A stretch of DNA of 64,000 bases from Paraburkholderia sediminicola. GTDB taxonomy: Bacteria; Pseudomonadota; Gammaproteobacteria; Burkholderiales; Burkholderiaceae. The stretch is taken from positions 124,001-188,000 of the forward strand of contig NZ_CADIKC010000009.1 of assembly GCF_902859805.1 (NCBI RefSeq). The letters are read 5' to 3'. Positions 15,442 to 24,557 of the stretch are shown here, piece by piece. Position 1 is the first letter of the stretch. Each line of letters starts with the position of its first letter. A model generated the notes under the pieces. It did not search any database, had not been told where the DNA came from, and was given only the letters and a program-made list of their open reading frames with translations. The position numbers and the translations under genes are program-made.

Positions 15442-16818
15442 TTACTGTCGGGGCGTGAAGGACTGGACCCGATTGCGTCCTGCACGTTTCGCGTCGTAGA
15501 GCGCCGCGTCCGCCGTCTGAACGAGTGCGTTGGGCGTGCTCAGTGTGCTCAACGTGTTCTGCCCGTTCGTCGCGCACCCGGCGCTGATGGTGACCTGGCC
15601 GCCAGGAATTGGCGCCGTCAGGCCCAACTGCACGATGGCGAGCCGGGCCTGCTCGGCAATGACCGATGCTTCGTCCGATCCCGTGTTGGGTAACACCACG
15701 GCGAACTCTTCGCCACCGTAACGGGCGACGAAATCGCCCGGCCGGCGTGCTGTTCCTGCGAGCGCTTTCGCAATCTCGCTCAGGCAGGCGTCGCCGCGAA
15801 GATGGCCGAAGGCGTCGTTGTAATCCTTGAAATTGTCGACATCGATCATGACGAGCGAAAGCGGCTGACCGTTGCGCGTGGCACGGTCGAATTCCCTGCG
15901 AAACTGGTCGTCAAAATAGCTACGGTTATAGACGCGTGTCAGGGCGTCGCGTGTGGACGTATGCAAAAGTGAAGCGTGCGCCTCGGACAATTCGCGGTAG
16001 AGCGCGGTCACTTCCCAGACCAGCAAACATACCAGCACGCCGGGCGCCAGCATGCTGAAAACCCGGGCGACATACCAGCCAAGGGTGAACTGAACCATGC
16101 TCAACAGATTCAGGCTGGCGTCCGCAAGCGAGGCGAGCAGGGCAATCGTGACCCATAGATCGAGCACGGTCCGCAGGCGCCCTTTGAGCAGAACCACGGC
16201 GATCGCGAGCGCGTCAAGCGAGCAGATGACGAGTCCGATGCGGCCGCCTGAAACGGCGTTTGTCTCGGAAGCCGCATGAAAAGGCGCGGACAGGTTCGCA
16301 TGAATGGCGAAGACACCAAGCGCTGCGGCAAGCGCAGTGGGAACACCGATTAACGCCCAGGTCCAGACATCGATGCGAGGCAGCCCGATCGGCTTGCTCG
16401 GGAGGCGGTCGCGTATGAGTGCCGCCAGAATAACGAGCAGCGGAAATCCTGCATGCCAGAAGACCCACATCCACGCCGCGCTCTGAGGCCCGGCGCCGAA
16501 CAGGCCGGTGCGCGTGAAAACGCCAGGGAACATCAGCAGTTGCAATGCGACGGTAATCGCCGTGAATGCGTATGCACCGCCCAGTGCGCCGAGCATGGGT
16601 TGTTGCGTCACGCTGAAGCGGGCGCCGAGAAGAAACGCGGCGATTCCCGACGTGGTGAACACCGTCAGCGCACACATCGGCATGAAAGGCGTGATTGCCG
16701 GCAACGGCTGGTGCGCACGCTGACCGGCAATCGCGAATGTGAGCAGAACGAGCAACGCACATGTACCTGCAAAAACGGCCTGTTTGCGTGTTGCGGGCCC
16801 TATAAGCAAGCTGTCCAT
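15442..16818 (-). CDS. Diguanylate cyclase with membrane sensor (GGDEF)
   Basis: The product is 458 residues. Eight or so hydrophobic helices fill residues about 10-270 and resemble a MASE4-type sensor. A short linker (YRELSEAHASLLHTSTRDAL) leads to a GGDEF domain with LTRVYNRSYFDDQFRREFDR, VMIDVDNFKDYNDAFGHLRG and the active-site GGEEF. The product-inhibition site is present as Arg-Pro-Gly-Asp five residues before GGEEF. It should make cyclic di-GMP at the inner membrane, a signal that usually favours adhesion and biofilm, which would fit the surface genes downstream. Start chosen at MDSLLIG; an ATG 34 codons upstream adds a non-membrane stretch. Confidence 0.9.
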   Translation of the reverse strand: MDSLLIGPATRKQAVFAGTCALLVLLTFAIAGQRAHQPLPAITPFMPMCALTVFTTSGIAAFLLGARFSVTQQPMLGALGGAYAFTAITVALQLLMFPGVFTRTGLFGAGPQSAAWMWVFWHAGFPLLVILAALIRDRLPSKPIGLPRIDVWTWALIGVPTALAAALGVFAIHANLSAPFHAASETNAVSGGRIGLVICSLDALAIAVVLLKGRLRTVLDLWVTIALLASLADASLNLLSMVQFTLGWYVARVFSMLAPGVLVCLLVWEVTALYRELSEAHASLLHTSTRDALTRVYNRSYFDDQFRREFDRATRNGQPLSLVMIDVDNFKDYNDAFGHLRGDACLSEIAKALAGTARRPGDFVARYGGEEFAVVLPNTGSDEASVIAEQARLAIVQLGLTAPIPGGQVTISAGCATNGQNTLSTLSTPNALVQTADAALYDAKRAGRNRVQSFTPRQ

Positions 16819-17013
16819 TCTGACCTGTCTGGTTGGTGTTCTGGTCGTCTCAGTGCATTCGTGTCGCCAAAGGCACGACGCATATGCCGTGCCTGACGAT
16901 AATATCGCGGAGCCTTCCATGGACCACGTTGATGCTTTACCAGCAAGACGTGATGGAGCGTCGCAGCCGGTCGCAACCTATTGTCCTACAGATCGGCCCC
17001 GATAATCGAGTTG

Positions 17014-17907
17014 TCAGCGTTTGCGATAGTGCTCGGCCATATGGTCGACGAAAGCTCGCACCTTGGGCGCGACATACCGCGTTTGCGGGTAGAGCGCGTA
17101 GTAGTGGCGCGCGCCGAGAGAGTAGCCGGGCAGGAGGTGGACGAGGTGGCCGCGAGCCAGATCGGTCTGAACGGTATGTCGCGTGAAAGCGGCGATGCCC
17201 GCACCGGCGAGCGCAGCGGAGTAAAGCGCGGTGATCGCGTCGAAAGTCAGGCGGCCGTTCAGTTCAACGTGAGCCGGTGCGCCTCGCCCGGAGGTCAACA
17301 CCCAGTGGTCCGCGGCATGGGTGCCGGAAAAGGTCAACAACTCGTGTTTGGCGAGTTGCTGGGGTGTGCGCGGCAACCCGTGTTGTGCCACATAGGCGGG
17401 TGACGCGACGAGGACGATGTCCGATACCGCCAGCGTCCGGGCAACCAGGCTGGTGTCGGCCAATGGCCCGCTGATCCGCAGCGCAACATCGAAACCCTCG
17501 GCCACGAGATCGACAAACTGATCGCTGCAAGACAGCTCGAGTTGGAGGTCAGGGTAATGTTTCTGGAACGCCGGAAGCCAATCCGCCAGTTCAAGCGTGC
17601 CAATGGCAAGCGGCACGCTGACGCGCAACCGGCCGGCCACCGTTTGATGCTCACCGGCCATCGCCTCGGTTGCCGCATCGACACGCTCCAGAATGTCGAC
17701 GCTGGCCGCGAAGTAACGCTCGCCCGCAGCGGTGAGCGCAAATTGCCGCGTGTTACGGTTGATCAACTGGACACCGAGCGTGGCTTCGAGCTGTTTCAGT
17801 TGGCGTGATACGGTCGAATGAGAAGTGCCGAGCCGTTCGGCCGCAGCGGAAAACCCTTTGGCATCCACGATGCTGCGGAAGACCCGCATGGCGAGCAGTT
17901 GATCCAT
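17014..17907 (-). CDS. LysR family transcriptional regulator
   Basis: The product is 297 residues. The N-terminal helix-turn-helix reads VFRSIVDAKGFSAAAERLGT and SHSTVSRQLKQLEATLGVQL, and the C-terminal substrate-binding fold covers residues about 92-290. The start at 17907 (MDQLLAMRVF) is the usual N-terminus for this subgroup. It lies 94 bases downstream of the isochorismatase-type gene on the same strand, so it may be co-transcribed with and control it. A perfect inverted repeat (18695-18713) upstream of that gene is a candidate binding site. Confidence 0.9.
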   Translation of the reverse strand: MDQLLAMRVFRSIVDAKGFSAAAERLGTSHSTVSRQLKQLEATLGVQLINRNTRQFALTAAGERYFAASVDILERVDAATEAMAGEHQTVAGRLRVSVPLAIGTLELADWLPAFQKHYPDLQLELSCSDQFVDLVAEGFDVALRISGPLADTSLVARTLAVSDIVLVASPAYVAQHGLPRTPQQLAKHELLTFSGTHAADHWVLTSGRGAPAHVELNGRLTFDAITALYSAALAGAGIAAFTRHTVQTDLARGHLVHLLPGYSLGARHYYALYPQTRYVAPKVRAFVDHMAEHYRKR

Positions 17908-18001
17908 GAATCGAGCCCGTTGTCGAAGCATCGGATGCTATCACGACGCTGCAGCCGAACCGGATGGCGTTGCGCCGCACACTTCGGCTGCAAGAGGCGC
18001 G

Positions 18002-18610
18002 TTATGAAGTCAGCGACAGTACATCCCGCGTATTCACCACGGAGCCAAAGGTATCCGCGATCTCGGCTAACGCGGACAGGTGCAACACGTCGTGCGGGAC
18101 GCCATACGTGTCGTTGAACTCGATGTCGCGGGTCGCGCACGCGTCGGCCACCACCACAACTTCAAAGCCCGCAGGCGCGGCATCACGCGCAGCGCCGGCA
18201 ACACAGGCGTGTGTCATCAGACCGCACAACACGAGGTGAGTCACGCCATCGGCTTTCAGCGTCTGCGCGAGATCGGTGCTGGCAAACACACTCACGGAAG
18301 TCTTGTTGATCAGCAGATGGCTCGGTCCTGGTTGGATATCGGAACAGATTTCAGCATTCCGGCTATTAGCGGCAAACAACGGCGACTCCGCCGGCGCGAT
18401 GTGCTGCACGTGCACGACTTTCCAGCCATGACGATCGGCGTAATCGACGAGGGCACGCGCATTCTGCAGCGCATTCATGCCGTTGGGAATCGGCAACGAA
18501 CCTGTGAAATATGCGTTCTGGAAGTCAATCACCAGCAACGCGGTGGTGCGGGCCGGCAACGAATCTGGCGTATCCGCGCCGAGGATGCTACGCAGTGTGC
18601 GCTTCGACAT
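18002..18610 (-). CDS. Isochorismatase-family cysteine hydrolase
   Basis: The product is 202 residues. The catalytic triad is visible: Asp29 in LLVIDFQNAYF, Lys103 in LLINKTSVSVFAST and the nucleophile Cys near residue 136 in LCGLMTHACVAGAARDA. The cis-peptide region precedes the Cys as in nicotinamidase-like enzymes. It hydrolyses an amide, carbamoyl or vinyl-ether substrate; the exact one cannot be read. AAGGAACCTCATC precedes the ATG. It is followed by a LysR gene on the same strand. Confidence 0.9.
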   Translation of the reverse strand: MSKRTLRSILGADTPDSLPARTTALLVIDFQNAYFTGSLPIPNGMNALQNARALVDYADRHGWKVVHVQHIAPAESPLFAANSRNAEICSDIQPGPSHLLINKTSVSVFASTDLAQTLKADGVTHLVLCGLMTHACVAGAARDAAPAGFEVVVVADACATRDIEFNDTYGVPHDVLHLSALAEIADTFGSVVNTRDVLSLTS

Positions 18611-18694
18611 GATGAGGTTCCTTTCGATGGACTGGAAAGGAACGAAGTCTAGGGACCGCAGCCTGTCGCTACAACGCCGTGCGCGTCACAAGTT

Positions 18695-18713
18695 CTGTGC
18701 ATGACGTGCACAG
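18695..18713. promoter_or_regulatory. Inverted repeat, candidate LysR operator
   Basis: ctgtgca (18695-18701) and tgcacag (18707-18713) are perfect arms around tgacg. It lies 85 bases upstream of the isochorismatase-type gene, the usual distance for a LysR binding site. Assignment to the LysR protein at 17014 is inference. Confidence 0.45.
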
Positions 18714-18815
18714 GTCATACGCCGTCAAGGTCCGGCCAGAGCAACAGGAATGCATTCGCCGACCTGTTCGCGTCATGAAATCCGGCAGCACGCCTTACGC
18801 GTATGCCGCATGCAT

Positions 18816-19484
18816 TTACGTGTCTTGCTGGGGTTCGGTTGTCACGACCAGCCCCGCCTCGTAGGCGAAGCGAAACAGATCGGCATCGCGTTCAATGCCG
18901 AGCTTGCGCATCGCGCTCATCTTCTGTGAGCTGATCGTCTGCTTGGTGCGATGCAACTGGCTCGCGATTTCGTTGATCGACAGGCCCGACACATAGAGCC
19001 GAACGACTTCCGCCTCGCGCTTGGTCAATTGCCGCACGCTTGTTTCGCTCATCCGGCCATGGGCGGTGGCAGCATCCTGCGTCTGGGTGGTCGGAGAAAA
19101 ATAGGCTGAGCCCGCATACACCGTGTGAATGGCCGAAATCAGATGACCCACGTCGTCTATCTTGTTGAGCACCGAGCGGATGCCGAGCTTCGACATCTCC
19201 TGCACCATTGCAGGGTTGCTGATCGTGGTGAAAACGATGATCTTGAGGTCGGGGTAGCGGCGCCGCAGAAATGACAGCAAGGTTATGCCGTCACCGAACT
19301 CGCCGCCCGGCATGGCGTAGTCGGTGACGAGAATGTCACACGGCACGCGCGATAACAGCTCGACGATTTCGGTCGAATTGCGCGCGGTACCCGCCACATT
19401 GAGCGTGTGAATGCCGGACAGTTCGTGTTTAATGCCGGCGATTAGCGCGGGGTGGTCGTCTGCCAGCACAAGATTGATTTTCAT
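18816..19484 (-). CDS. RcsB-like response regulator
   Basis: The product is 222 residues. The receiver domain has ADDHP at the acidic pocket, phosphoacceptor Asp55 in VTDYAMPG, followed by GDGITLLSFLRRRYPDLKII and IVFTTISNPAM, closely matching RcsB phrases. The C-terminal LuxR-type helix-turn-helix reads LTKREAEVVRLYVSGLSINE and TKQTISSQKMSAMRKLGIE. The TISSQK-SAM-KLG recognition helix is almost identical to E. coli RcsB as I recall it. It is divergent from an RcsC-like hybrid kinase, so the two form a phosphorelay. Likely targets are the fimbrial operon and autotransporter downstream. Confidence 0.9.
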   Translation of the reverse strand: MKINLVLADDHPALIAGIKHELSGIHTLNVAGTARNSTEIVELLSRVPCDILVTDYAMPGGEFGDGITLLSFLRRRYPDLKIIVFTTISNPAMVQEMSKLGIRSVLNKIDDVGHLISAIHTVYAGSAYFSPTTQTQDAATAHGRMSETSVRQLTKREAEVVRLYVSGLSINEIASQLHRTKQTISSQKMSAMRKLGIERDADLFRFAYEAGLVVTTEPQQDT

Positions 19485-19772
19485 GGGTGACGTGGCCGGG
19501 TGGCGTTGGGCGACGGTTTACCGTCAGCAGTCGGGAACATAGGCAGAATTTAGCCGATCCTGTTGCGCTGCGATGTCTGACCCGTCTGTAGTGATGCGTT
19601 ATTTACATCAGACTAGTCATATATTACGCAATCTGGCGCTTGTCCGGTCTGCTTCCCTGTCGGCCGGCTCCCGTTTGGGCAGCGAGTCGATACATAATCC
19701 GGTCAAACGCAGCCGCGTGCGTCGCCATGTCGCCGCGTACTCCATCCACCGTCAACGGAGTTTCGTGCACCT

Positions 19773-22700
19773 ATGCCCCAAACCCTCCAGCGTGGTGTGC
19801 TTGGCCGGCTGCGGCGCTACCAGCGCCTGCTGATGTTCGGTGGCGGCATGGTCATCACGGCGGTCGTTCTGCTCGCAGCCGTTCTTGATACCGTGTCGAC
19901 CGTGCGTGCGCACATTGTCAATGAGCGGCAGGCGTTTCTCGTCGACAGAAGCCTCGTGATGAACGAGATCCAGGCAAGCGAAGGCTCGTTCCGCAACGGC
20001 CTGATCAACGCTGAACTGATCTGGAGCGAGCCGCCCTCGGTCGATTCCGCGCTCGTCGAGCGCTTTCACGCGGGTGGCGATGAGATGGTGCTCCAGCCGT
20101 TTCCCACGCTGCGCTCACAACTCATATTCGGCGCGCCGGGCAATCCACCGTCCTATTCGGAAATCGACCGCTTTCTTGGCCTGGCCACGCAGCTCGCGCG
20201 CAGCAGCACGGCGAATTCGCTGCAGCGCGGACGGCAGCTCAGCGGCTACTACTACAACGTGAAGCGCGATCTGGCCGCGCTGATTCCAGCGCCTTCGCCG
20301 CGCGACGCGCGCATGGCCGCGGTACTGACGGACCGCCGCAAGCTGATGGATGCATTGACCAACGATCTCGGCGAGCTGATGAACAATCCGGTCGACGACT
20401 CGCTCACCCAGCGCCGCCCCGTGCGCTGGATGCCGCCGTCGATCAATCCGCTCACCGGCACCGTTTCGGTACGGCTTGCTGCACCTGCGTTCGATCACGG
20501 CAAGCCGTTCGCCGTGCTGGTCACCGAATACGAACCACAGGCGCTGACCGCGCCGCTTTCGGTAGACCGCTTCGACGGCACTTTTCTGATCGTGTCGGCC
20601 GAGGGCCAGCTGATTGCGACTGCGGCGCAGCATGAACCGGAGCAGGCGTTGATCGATAGCGTGCTTAAGTCGAGCGTCTCGCAGAAGACGGGCAGTTCCC
20701 CCCGCGAGTCCTACCGCGGCGGCATCTTCACGATCCGTGACCAGTTGGGCGACACGGGGTGGACGCTGGTCTACGCGTTTTCGTGGCGCAACATTGCGTC
20801 CGGTGTCGCGGTCCAGATCGGTACGGCCGCCAGCACCACCGTCGCGATTCTCGTCGTGCTGTGGGTGTTGCTTTTCATGTTCAACCGGCGCGTCTTCGTG
20901 CCGGTGTTCGAACGTTCGCGGCGCGTATTCGAGAGCGAACATCTGAGCCGCACGCTGATCGAGACAGCGCCCGTCGGGCTCGGCTTGATCTCGACCGGCA
21001 CGGGTGTGCCGCTCCTGCGCAGCCCGGTGATGGTGGCGATGGCATCGCGTGTCGTAGTGGATGCCCCAACGCTGTCGGCGGAACTCGTGCGCCGTCACGC
21101 ACTCCGTGCGCAAGAGGGTGTGTCGCACACAGAGCGTGACGTTGTCCATGACGATATCGCGTTGCCGACGCGCGAAGGCGGCCAGGTGGACCTGGCAGTC
21201 AGTCTTGCCCCCGCACGTTACCAGGGCGAGGACGTGCTCGTGACCGCGTTCACGGACATCACGGCAAAGAAGCTGCTCGAACAGCAATTGCGTGACGCGA
21301 AGCGCGCAGCGGATTCGGCGAATGTCGCGAAGTCCGCATTTCTGGCGGCGATGAGCCATGAGATCCGCACGCCGCTCAACGCGATTCTCGGCAATCTCGA
21401 ACTGCTCGCGCATTCGCCGCTCAACGCGGTGCAAAAGGACCGGCTGACGACGATCCGCACGTCGTCGGACGGGTTGCTGGCAATCATCAGCGACGTTCTC
21501 GACTTCTCGAAGATCGAAGCAGGGGAGATGCTGCTTGAGCAGATCGAATTCGACGTCGTCGAAGTCGCCGGGCGCGCGCTGACGATTTTCGCGCCGCTCG
21601 CGCATGCCAAAGGTGTACAGCTCTACGGTGTGTTCGACACGGCGAGCGCACAGCCCATGCGAGGGGACCCGGTTCGCCTCGGGCAGGTCCTGCACAACCT
21701 GCTCAGCAACGCGATCAAATTCACGCGTGTGGGCAAGGTGACGTTGAGGGTGTCCGTAGAGGAGCAACACAGCGATGCGGCGGCCGTCGTCGTGGCGATC
21801 GAAGATACCGGCATCGGTATGTCGCCCGAACAGCAGCGCGGGCTCTTCCAGGCGTTCTCGCAAGCCGATACGTCGATCAACCGGCGCTTCGGCGGCACGG
21901 GGCTCGGCCTCGCACTCTGCCGCCGTCTGCTTGACGCGATGGGTGGCACCATCGAGGTCGCGAGCGAACCGCACGTCGGCAGCCGCTTCACGGTGCGGCT
22001 GCCGCTTGACGATCACTATCCAGCCGCCCCTCAACCGGCGATGTTTGCGGGCGAGCTGCTCATTTTCCTGTCGTCCACTGACGAATGGCGGGCGTTCGCG
22101 GAGCCGCATTTCGCTGCATGGGGGCTGCGCGTTCAGGCGTATCGACACCCGGCACTCGTCGACGAGGCAACGCTGGATGCCGCCCGGGCGCTGATTATCT
22201 GCGGCGAGCACGATACGTGGCATCCCGTCGAGGAAAACCGCCTGGTGGAAGGTGCGGCGTGGGTGGTCGATTGTCATCGCGACGGTCCCGCTCAACCGGT
22301 GCGCACGGGGCGGATCGTGAGCGTCTCGTGTTATTCGCTGAAGGGTCTTGAAGCGGCACTGCGTCTGGCTTTACGCGGCGAGGCACCGGCTGTGCCTCGC
22401 CGCGCCGATGCGCGAGCAACCGACGGCGCGCCGCCGACCATGCCACGCCGGCTGCGCGTGCTGGTAGCCGAAGACAATGCAGTCAACCAGCAACTCTTCG
22501 CCGAACAGTTGGCGATGCTTGGTTGCGAGGCGCGTGTCGTGGATCGTGGGGCGGTTGCACTCGACGTGCTGTCTGAGGGCCACTGGGATGTCCTGCTCAC
22601 CGATCTCAGCATGCCGGAGATGAGCGGCTACGAACTGGCGGAGACCGTCCACGCGCGCTGGCCGATGCTGCCGATCATGGCGGTTACCGCGCATGTCACC

Positions 22701-23129
22701 ATCGAGGAGCGTGCGCGCTGTGAGGCAGCCGGTATGCAGCAGGTGCTGACCAAGCCTCTTTCGCTCGGGCAACTGGCTGACGTCCTGCTCGTTGTTGCCG
22801 GCACGGTGCAAGCGAGTGTTGCGGAACCCGTCGAGGACCGGCAGTCGATGCTCGGCGGCAAGCCGATTCCCGCGCATCTGCGTGAGACCTTCACGGAATC
22901 GTGTGCGGCATCGCTCGCGGCGATCCGCGCGGCTCAGATGAACGAAGATGTCACGGGCGTGCTCGCTGAACTGCATTCGCTCAAAGGCGCGCTGGGCGTG
23001 TTCGGACAGAAGCCGCTTGCGCTGCGGTGCGGGGAGATCGAGCTACGAGTCAAACAGGACGGAATCGCCGGTCTGGGCGAAACGTTTGCACAGTTTGAGG
23101 CGGCTGTGGGGACCTTGATCTCGAACTAG
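19773..23129 (+). CDS. RcsC-like hybrid sensor kinase with fused HPt domain
   Basis: The product is 1118 residues. Order: membrane helix (about 19-41), a large periplasmic sensor region, second helix near residue 355, PAS-like linker, HisKA with phospho-His529 (AAMSHEIRTPLN), ATPase domain (LLSNAIKFT, DTGIGM, GTGLGLALC), a domain resembling the RcsC-specific ABL region (about 750-870), receiver with Asp944 (LLTDLSMPEMSGYEL), and an HPt domain with His1068 (LHSLKGALGVFG). In E. coli the HPt sits on a separate protein, RcsD; here it is fused, so a complete His-Asp-His relay to the RcsB-like regulator is in one chain. Divergent from that regulator across a 288-base gap. Confidence 0.93.
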   Translation: MPQTLQRGVLGRLRRYQRLLMFGGGMVITAVVLLAAVLDTVSTVRAHIVNERQAFLVDRSLVMNEIQASEGSFRNGLINAELIWSEPPSVDSALVERFHAGGDEMVLQPFPTLRSQLIFGAPGNPPSYSEIDRFLGLATQLARSSTANSLQRGRQLSGYYYNVKRDLAALIPAPSPRDARMAAVLTDRRKLMDALTNDLGELMNNPVDDSLTQRRPVRWMPPSINPLTGTVSVRLAAPAFDHGKPFAVLVTEYEPQALTAPLSVDRFDGTFLIVSAEGQLIATAAQHEPEQALIDSVLKSSVSQKTGSSPRESYRGGIFTIRDQLGDTGWTLVYAFSWRNIASGVAVQIGTAASTTVAILVVLWVLLFMFNRRVFVPVFERSRRVFESEHLSRTLIETAPVGLGLISTGTGVPLLRSPVMVAMASRVVVDAPTLSAELVRRHALRAQEGVSHTERDVVHDDIALPTREGGQVDLAVSLAPARYQGEDVLVTAFTDITAKKLLEQQLRDAKRAADSANVAKSAFLAAMSHEIRTPLNAILGNLELLAHSPLNAVQKDRLTTIRTSSDGLLAIISDVLDFSKIEAGEMLLEQIEFDVVEVAGRALTIFAPLAHAKGVQLYGVFDTASAQPMRGDPVRLGQVLHNLLSNAIKFTRVGKVTLRVSVEEQHSDAAAVVVAIEDTGIGMSPEQQRGLFQAFSQADTSINRRFGGTGLGLALCRRLLDAMGGTIEVASEPHVGSRFTVRLPLDDHYPAAPQPAMFAGELLIFLSSTDEWRAFAEPHFAAWGLRVQAYRHPALVDEATLDAARALIICGEHDTWHPVEENRLVEGAAWVVDCHRDGPAQPVRTGRIVSVSCYSLKGLEAALRLALRGEAPAVPRRADARATDGAPPTMPRRLRVLVAEDNAVNQQLFAEQLAMLGCEARVVDRGAVALDVLSEGHWDVLLTDLSMPEMSGYELAETVHARWPMLPIMAVTAHVTIEERARCEAAGMQQVLTKPLSLGQLADVLLVVAGTVQASVAEPVEDRQSMLGGKPIPAHLRETFTESCAASLAAIRAAQMNEDVTGVLAELHSLKGALGVFGQKPLALRCGEIELRVKQDGIAGLGETFAQFEAAVGTLISN

Positions 23130-23138
23130 GCGGGGCGT

Positions 23139-23184
23139 GCAAACGCGTACGAGCAATTGCAAGCGCTCGCAAACGCATACAAGC
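23139..23184 (+). repeat. Short direct repeat pair
   Basis: gcaaacgcgtacgagc (23139-23154) recurs as gcaaacgcatacaagc (23169-23184), 14 of 16 identical with a 30-base period, just after the hybrid kinase stop. The significance is unknown. Confidence 0.4.
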
Positions 23185-23231
23185 GCGTGCCTCGCGCCGG
23201 CATCTGCACAAGACGCCGCGGCACGCCTGTG

Positions 23232-23435
23232 TCAGCAATGTTCAGCCGTGCGGGAATCGCCTGCGGCCGGATGCTCGTCGTCACGTTCCCACTGTTCGAT
23301 CATTTGCCGGCGATGTTTCGGCGATGCGAGCAGGAACTCGTTCATCGACGAGATGAAACGTTGCTGGTTAAATTCGTCCAACCCAGCGAATACCAGCAAC
23401 GCATGATTCGCAACGGATTTTTTCTGCTTTGTCAC
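23232..23435 (-). CDS. Small hypothetical protein near the fimbrial promoter
   Basis: The product is 67 residues with a GTG start at 23435 preceded by GAGGGCACCC. It begins MTKQKKSVANHALLVFAGLD and continues EFNQQRFISSMNEFLLASPK, forming two or three amphipathic helices with a charged tail. It is transcribed away from the fimbrial operon. Size and helical content would suit a small regulator or adaptor, but I do not recognise a family. Confidence 0.55.
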   Translation of the reverse strand: MTKQKKSVANHALLVFAGLDEFNQQRFISSMNEFLLASPKHRRQMIEQWERDDEHPAAGDSRTAEHC

Positions 23436-23579
23436 GGGTGCCCTCGAAATGGCGTATGCGCAGAACGATTCGTCTGCACACTCGCGTCAGATTTTCCAAC
23501 CTTCGCATGATGGCTCAGCGCGCGCGACGAGTTCTCCTGAAACCCGTCTGAACGCGTGCGAATCCAGTGTAGCCCCTGC

Positions 23580-23608
23580 TTGATCAAAGCAGAATGTGAC
23601 GAATACTA
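23580..23608 (+). promoter_or_regulatory. Probable sigma70 promoter upstream of the pilin gene
   Basis: TTGATC (23580-23585) and ATACTA (23603-23608) are separated by 17 bases. Transcription would begin near 23615, a few bases before the terminator-like hairpin. Confidence 0.5.
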
Positions 23609-23637
23609 AAAGCAGCGAATCATAAAGTAGTGTTCCT

Positions 23638-23675
23638 AAGCACAGCTTGCCGGCGCCGGAAAGCTGTGCTTTTTT
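23638..23675 (+). terminator. Terminator or attenuator in the fimbrial leader
   Basis: aagcacagctt (23638-23648) pairs perfectly with aagctgtgctt (23661-23671) around a GC-rich 12-base loop and ends in a T-run. It lies roughly 25 bases after a predicted start site and 270 bases before the pilin ATG. It may therefore attenuate the operon, end a tiny RNA, or end read-through from the hybrid kinase gene. Confidence 0.8.
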
Positions 23676-23941
23676 GTTTGGCAGGCGTGTGCTGTTCGCT
23701 TGTCATATTGCCCCTCTTAACCCTCTGCGGTTGTGAAGATAGGGAAGGCTGCGCCCGGGAAATTCCAGACCAGTCAGATGGTTTGTCAGGACATGTTTGA
23801 CGACAATGTGCTTGCCGTTTGCGTGCTGATCCGCCAACTGAAATTCAGGAAGCGTCATCCGGAAATCACGCGGCGGCGCGACGGGCATCGCTTTGTATGC
23901 CCGGGCGCTTTATCAGCAATCAACGTCAATACGGAAATTCC

Positions 23942-24475
23942 ATGAAGAAGGCCATCATCGGCTCCGCTGTCCTTGCAGCACTGTCGTCCTCTGTTTTTGC
24001 CGCAGCTCCGCAAGTCGGCTCGGGTAACCCTGGTGTCATCACGTTCACGGGCGAAATCGTCGCGGGCGCGTGCGGTATCGACAGCAACTCGCTCGACCAG
24101 ACTGTCTCGCTCGGCCAGGTGCCGGCACACGACTTCGCCAAGACCGGCGACCGCTCGCCCGCACAGAACTTCGACATCGTGCTGACCGACTGCGATACCA
24201 CCACGTCCGCCAACGCGTACTTCACGTTCACCGGCACGGCCGACACGATCGTCCCGGGCCTGTTCGCGACGACGGGTGGCGCGGGCAACGTCGGTATCCG
24301 TCTGCAAACGGCAGCGGGTGAGTACCTCGACAACGGCACGGAGCAGAAGGCGCCGGTCGTGCTGTCGAACGGCAACAACACGGTGCGTTTCGGCGCGATG
24401 TACGAATCGACCGCAGCGACGGTGACGCCGGGTGAAGCGGACTCGGTTGCGAACTTCACGGTTCGCTATCAGTAA
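23942..24475 (+). CDS. Major fimbrial subunit (type 1 pilin family)
   Basis: The product is 177 residues. The signal peptide MKKAIIGSAVLAALSSSVFA is followed by a pilin domain with GVITFTGEIVAGACGIDSNS (first conserved Cys), a second Cys in VLTDCDTTTSANAYFTFTGT, and the C-terminal beta-zipper end VANFTVRYQ with the penultimate Tyr used in chaperone binding. It is exported, folded by the chaperone and polymerised through the usher. It is first gene of the operon and followed by an intergenic terminator, consistent with pilin being made in excess over the assembly proteins. Confidence 0.93.
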   Translation: MKKAIIGSAVLAALSSSVFAAAPQVGSGNPGVITFTGEIVAGACGIDSNSLDQTVSLGQVPAHDFAKTGDRSPAQNFDIVLTDCDTTTSANAYFTFTGTADTIVPGLFATTGGAGNVGIRLQTAAGEYLDNGTEQKAPVVLSNGNNTVRFGAMYESTAATVTPGEADSVANFTVRYQ

Positions 24476-24489
24476 GCCTCGCAGGTTTG

Positions 24490-24524
24490 GCAAAGGGGGC
24501 GCGTAGCGCCCCTTTTGCTTTTTT
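24490..24524 (+). terminator. Partial terminator between pilin and usher genes
   Basis: gcaaagggggcgc (24490-24502) pairs with gcgccccttttgc (24506-24518), with one G-U pair and a 3-base loop, followed by six T. Its position inside the operon suggests it reduces usher and chaperone expression relative to pilin. Confidence 0.85.
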
Positions 24525-24557
24525 AGTCCATCGTCGGTTCATCGGAAGACACGAGTC

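Larger units (their letters stand above)
23436..23941. other. Long 5' region of the fimbrial operon
   Basis: The 506 bases hold no convincing gene. They contain a promoter candidate (23580-23608), a strong hairpin-plus-T-run directly after it (23638-23675), and then about 265 bases of apparent untranslated leader before the pilin ATG. A TTCCTA half-site of the RcsB/RcsAB type lies at 23633-23638. Confidence 0.5.

Noticed and set aside
20115..22295. A 726-codon open frame on the minus strand opposite the hybrid kinase
   Set aside because: Its product is a low-complexity Arg/His/Ala sequence, typical of a high-GC shadow of the real gene, which has full kinase motifs.
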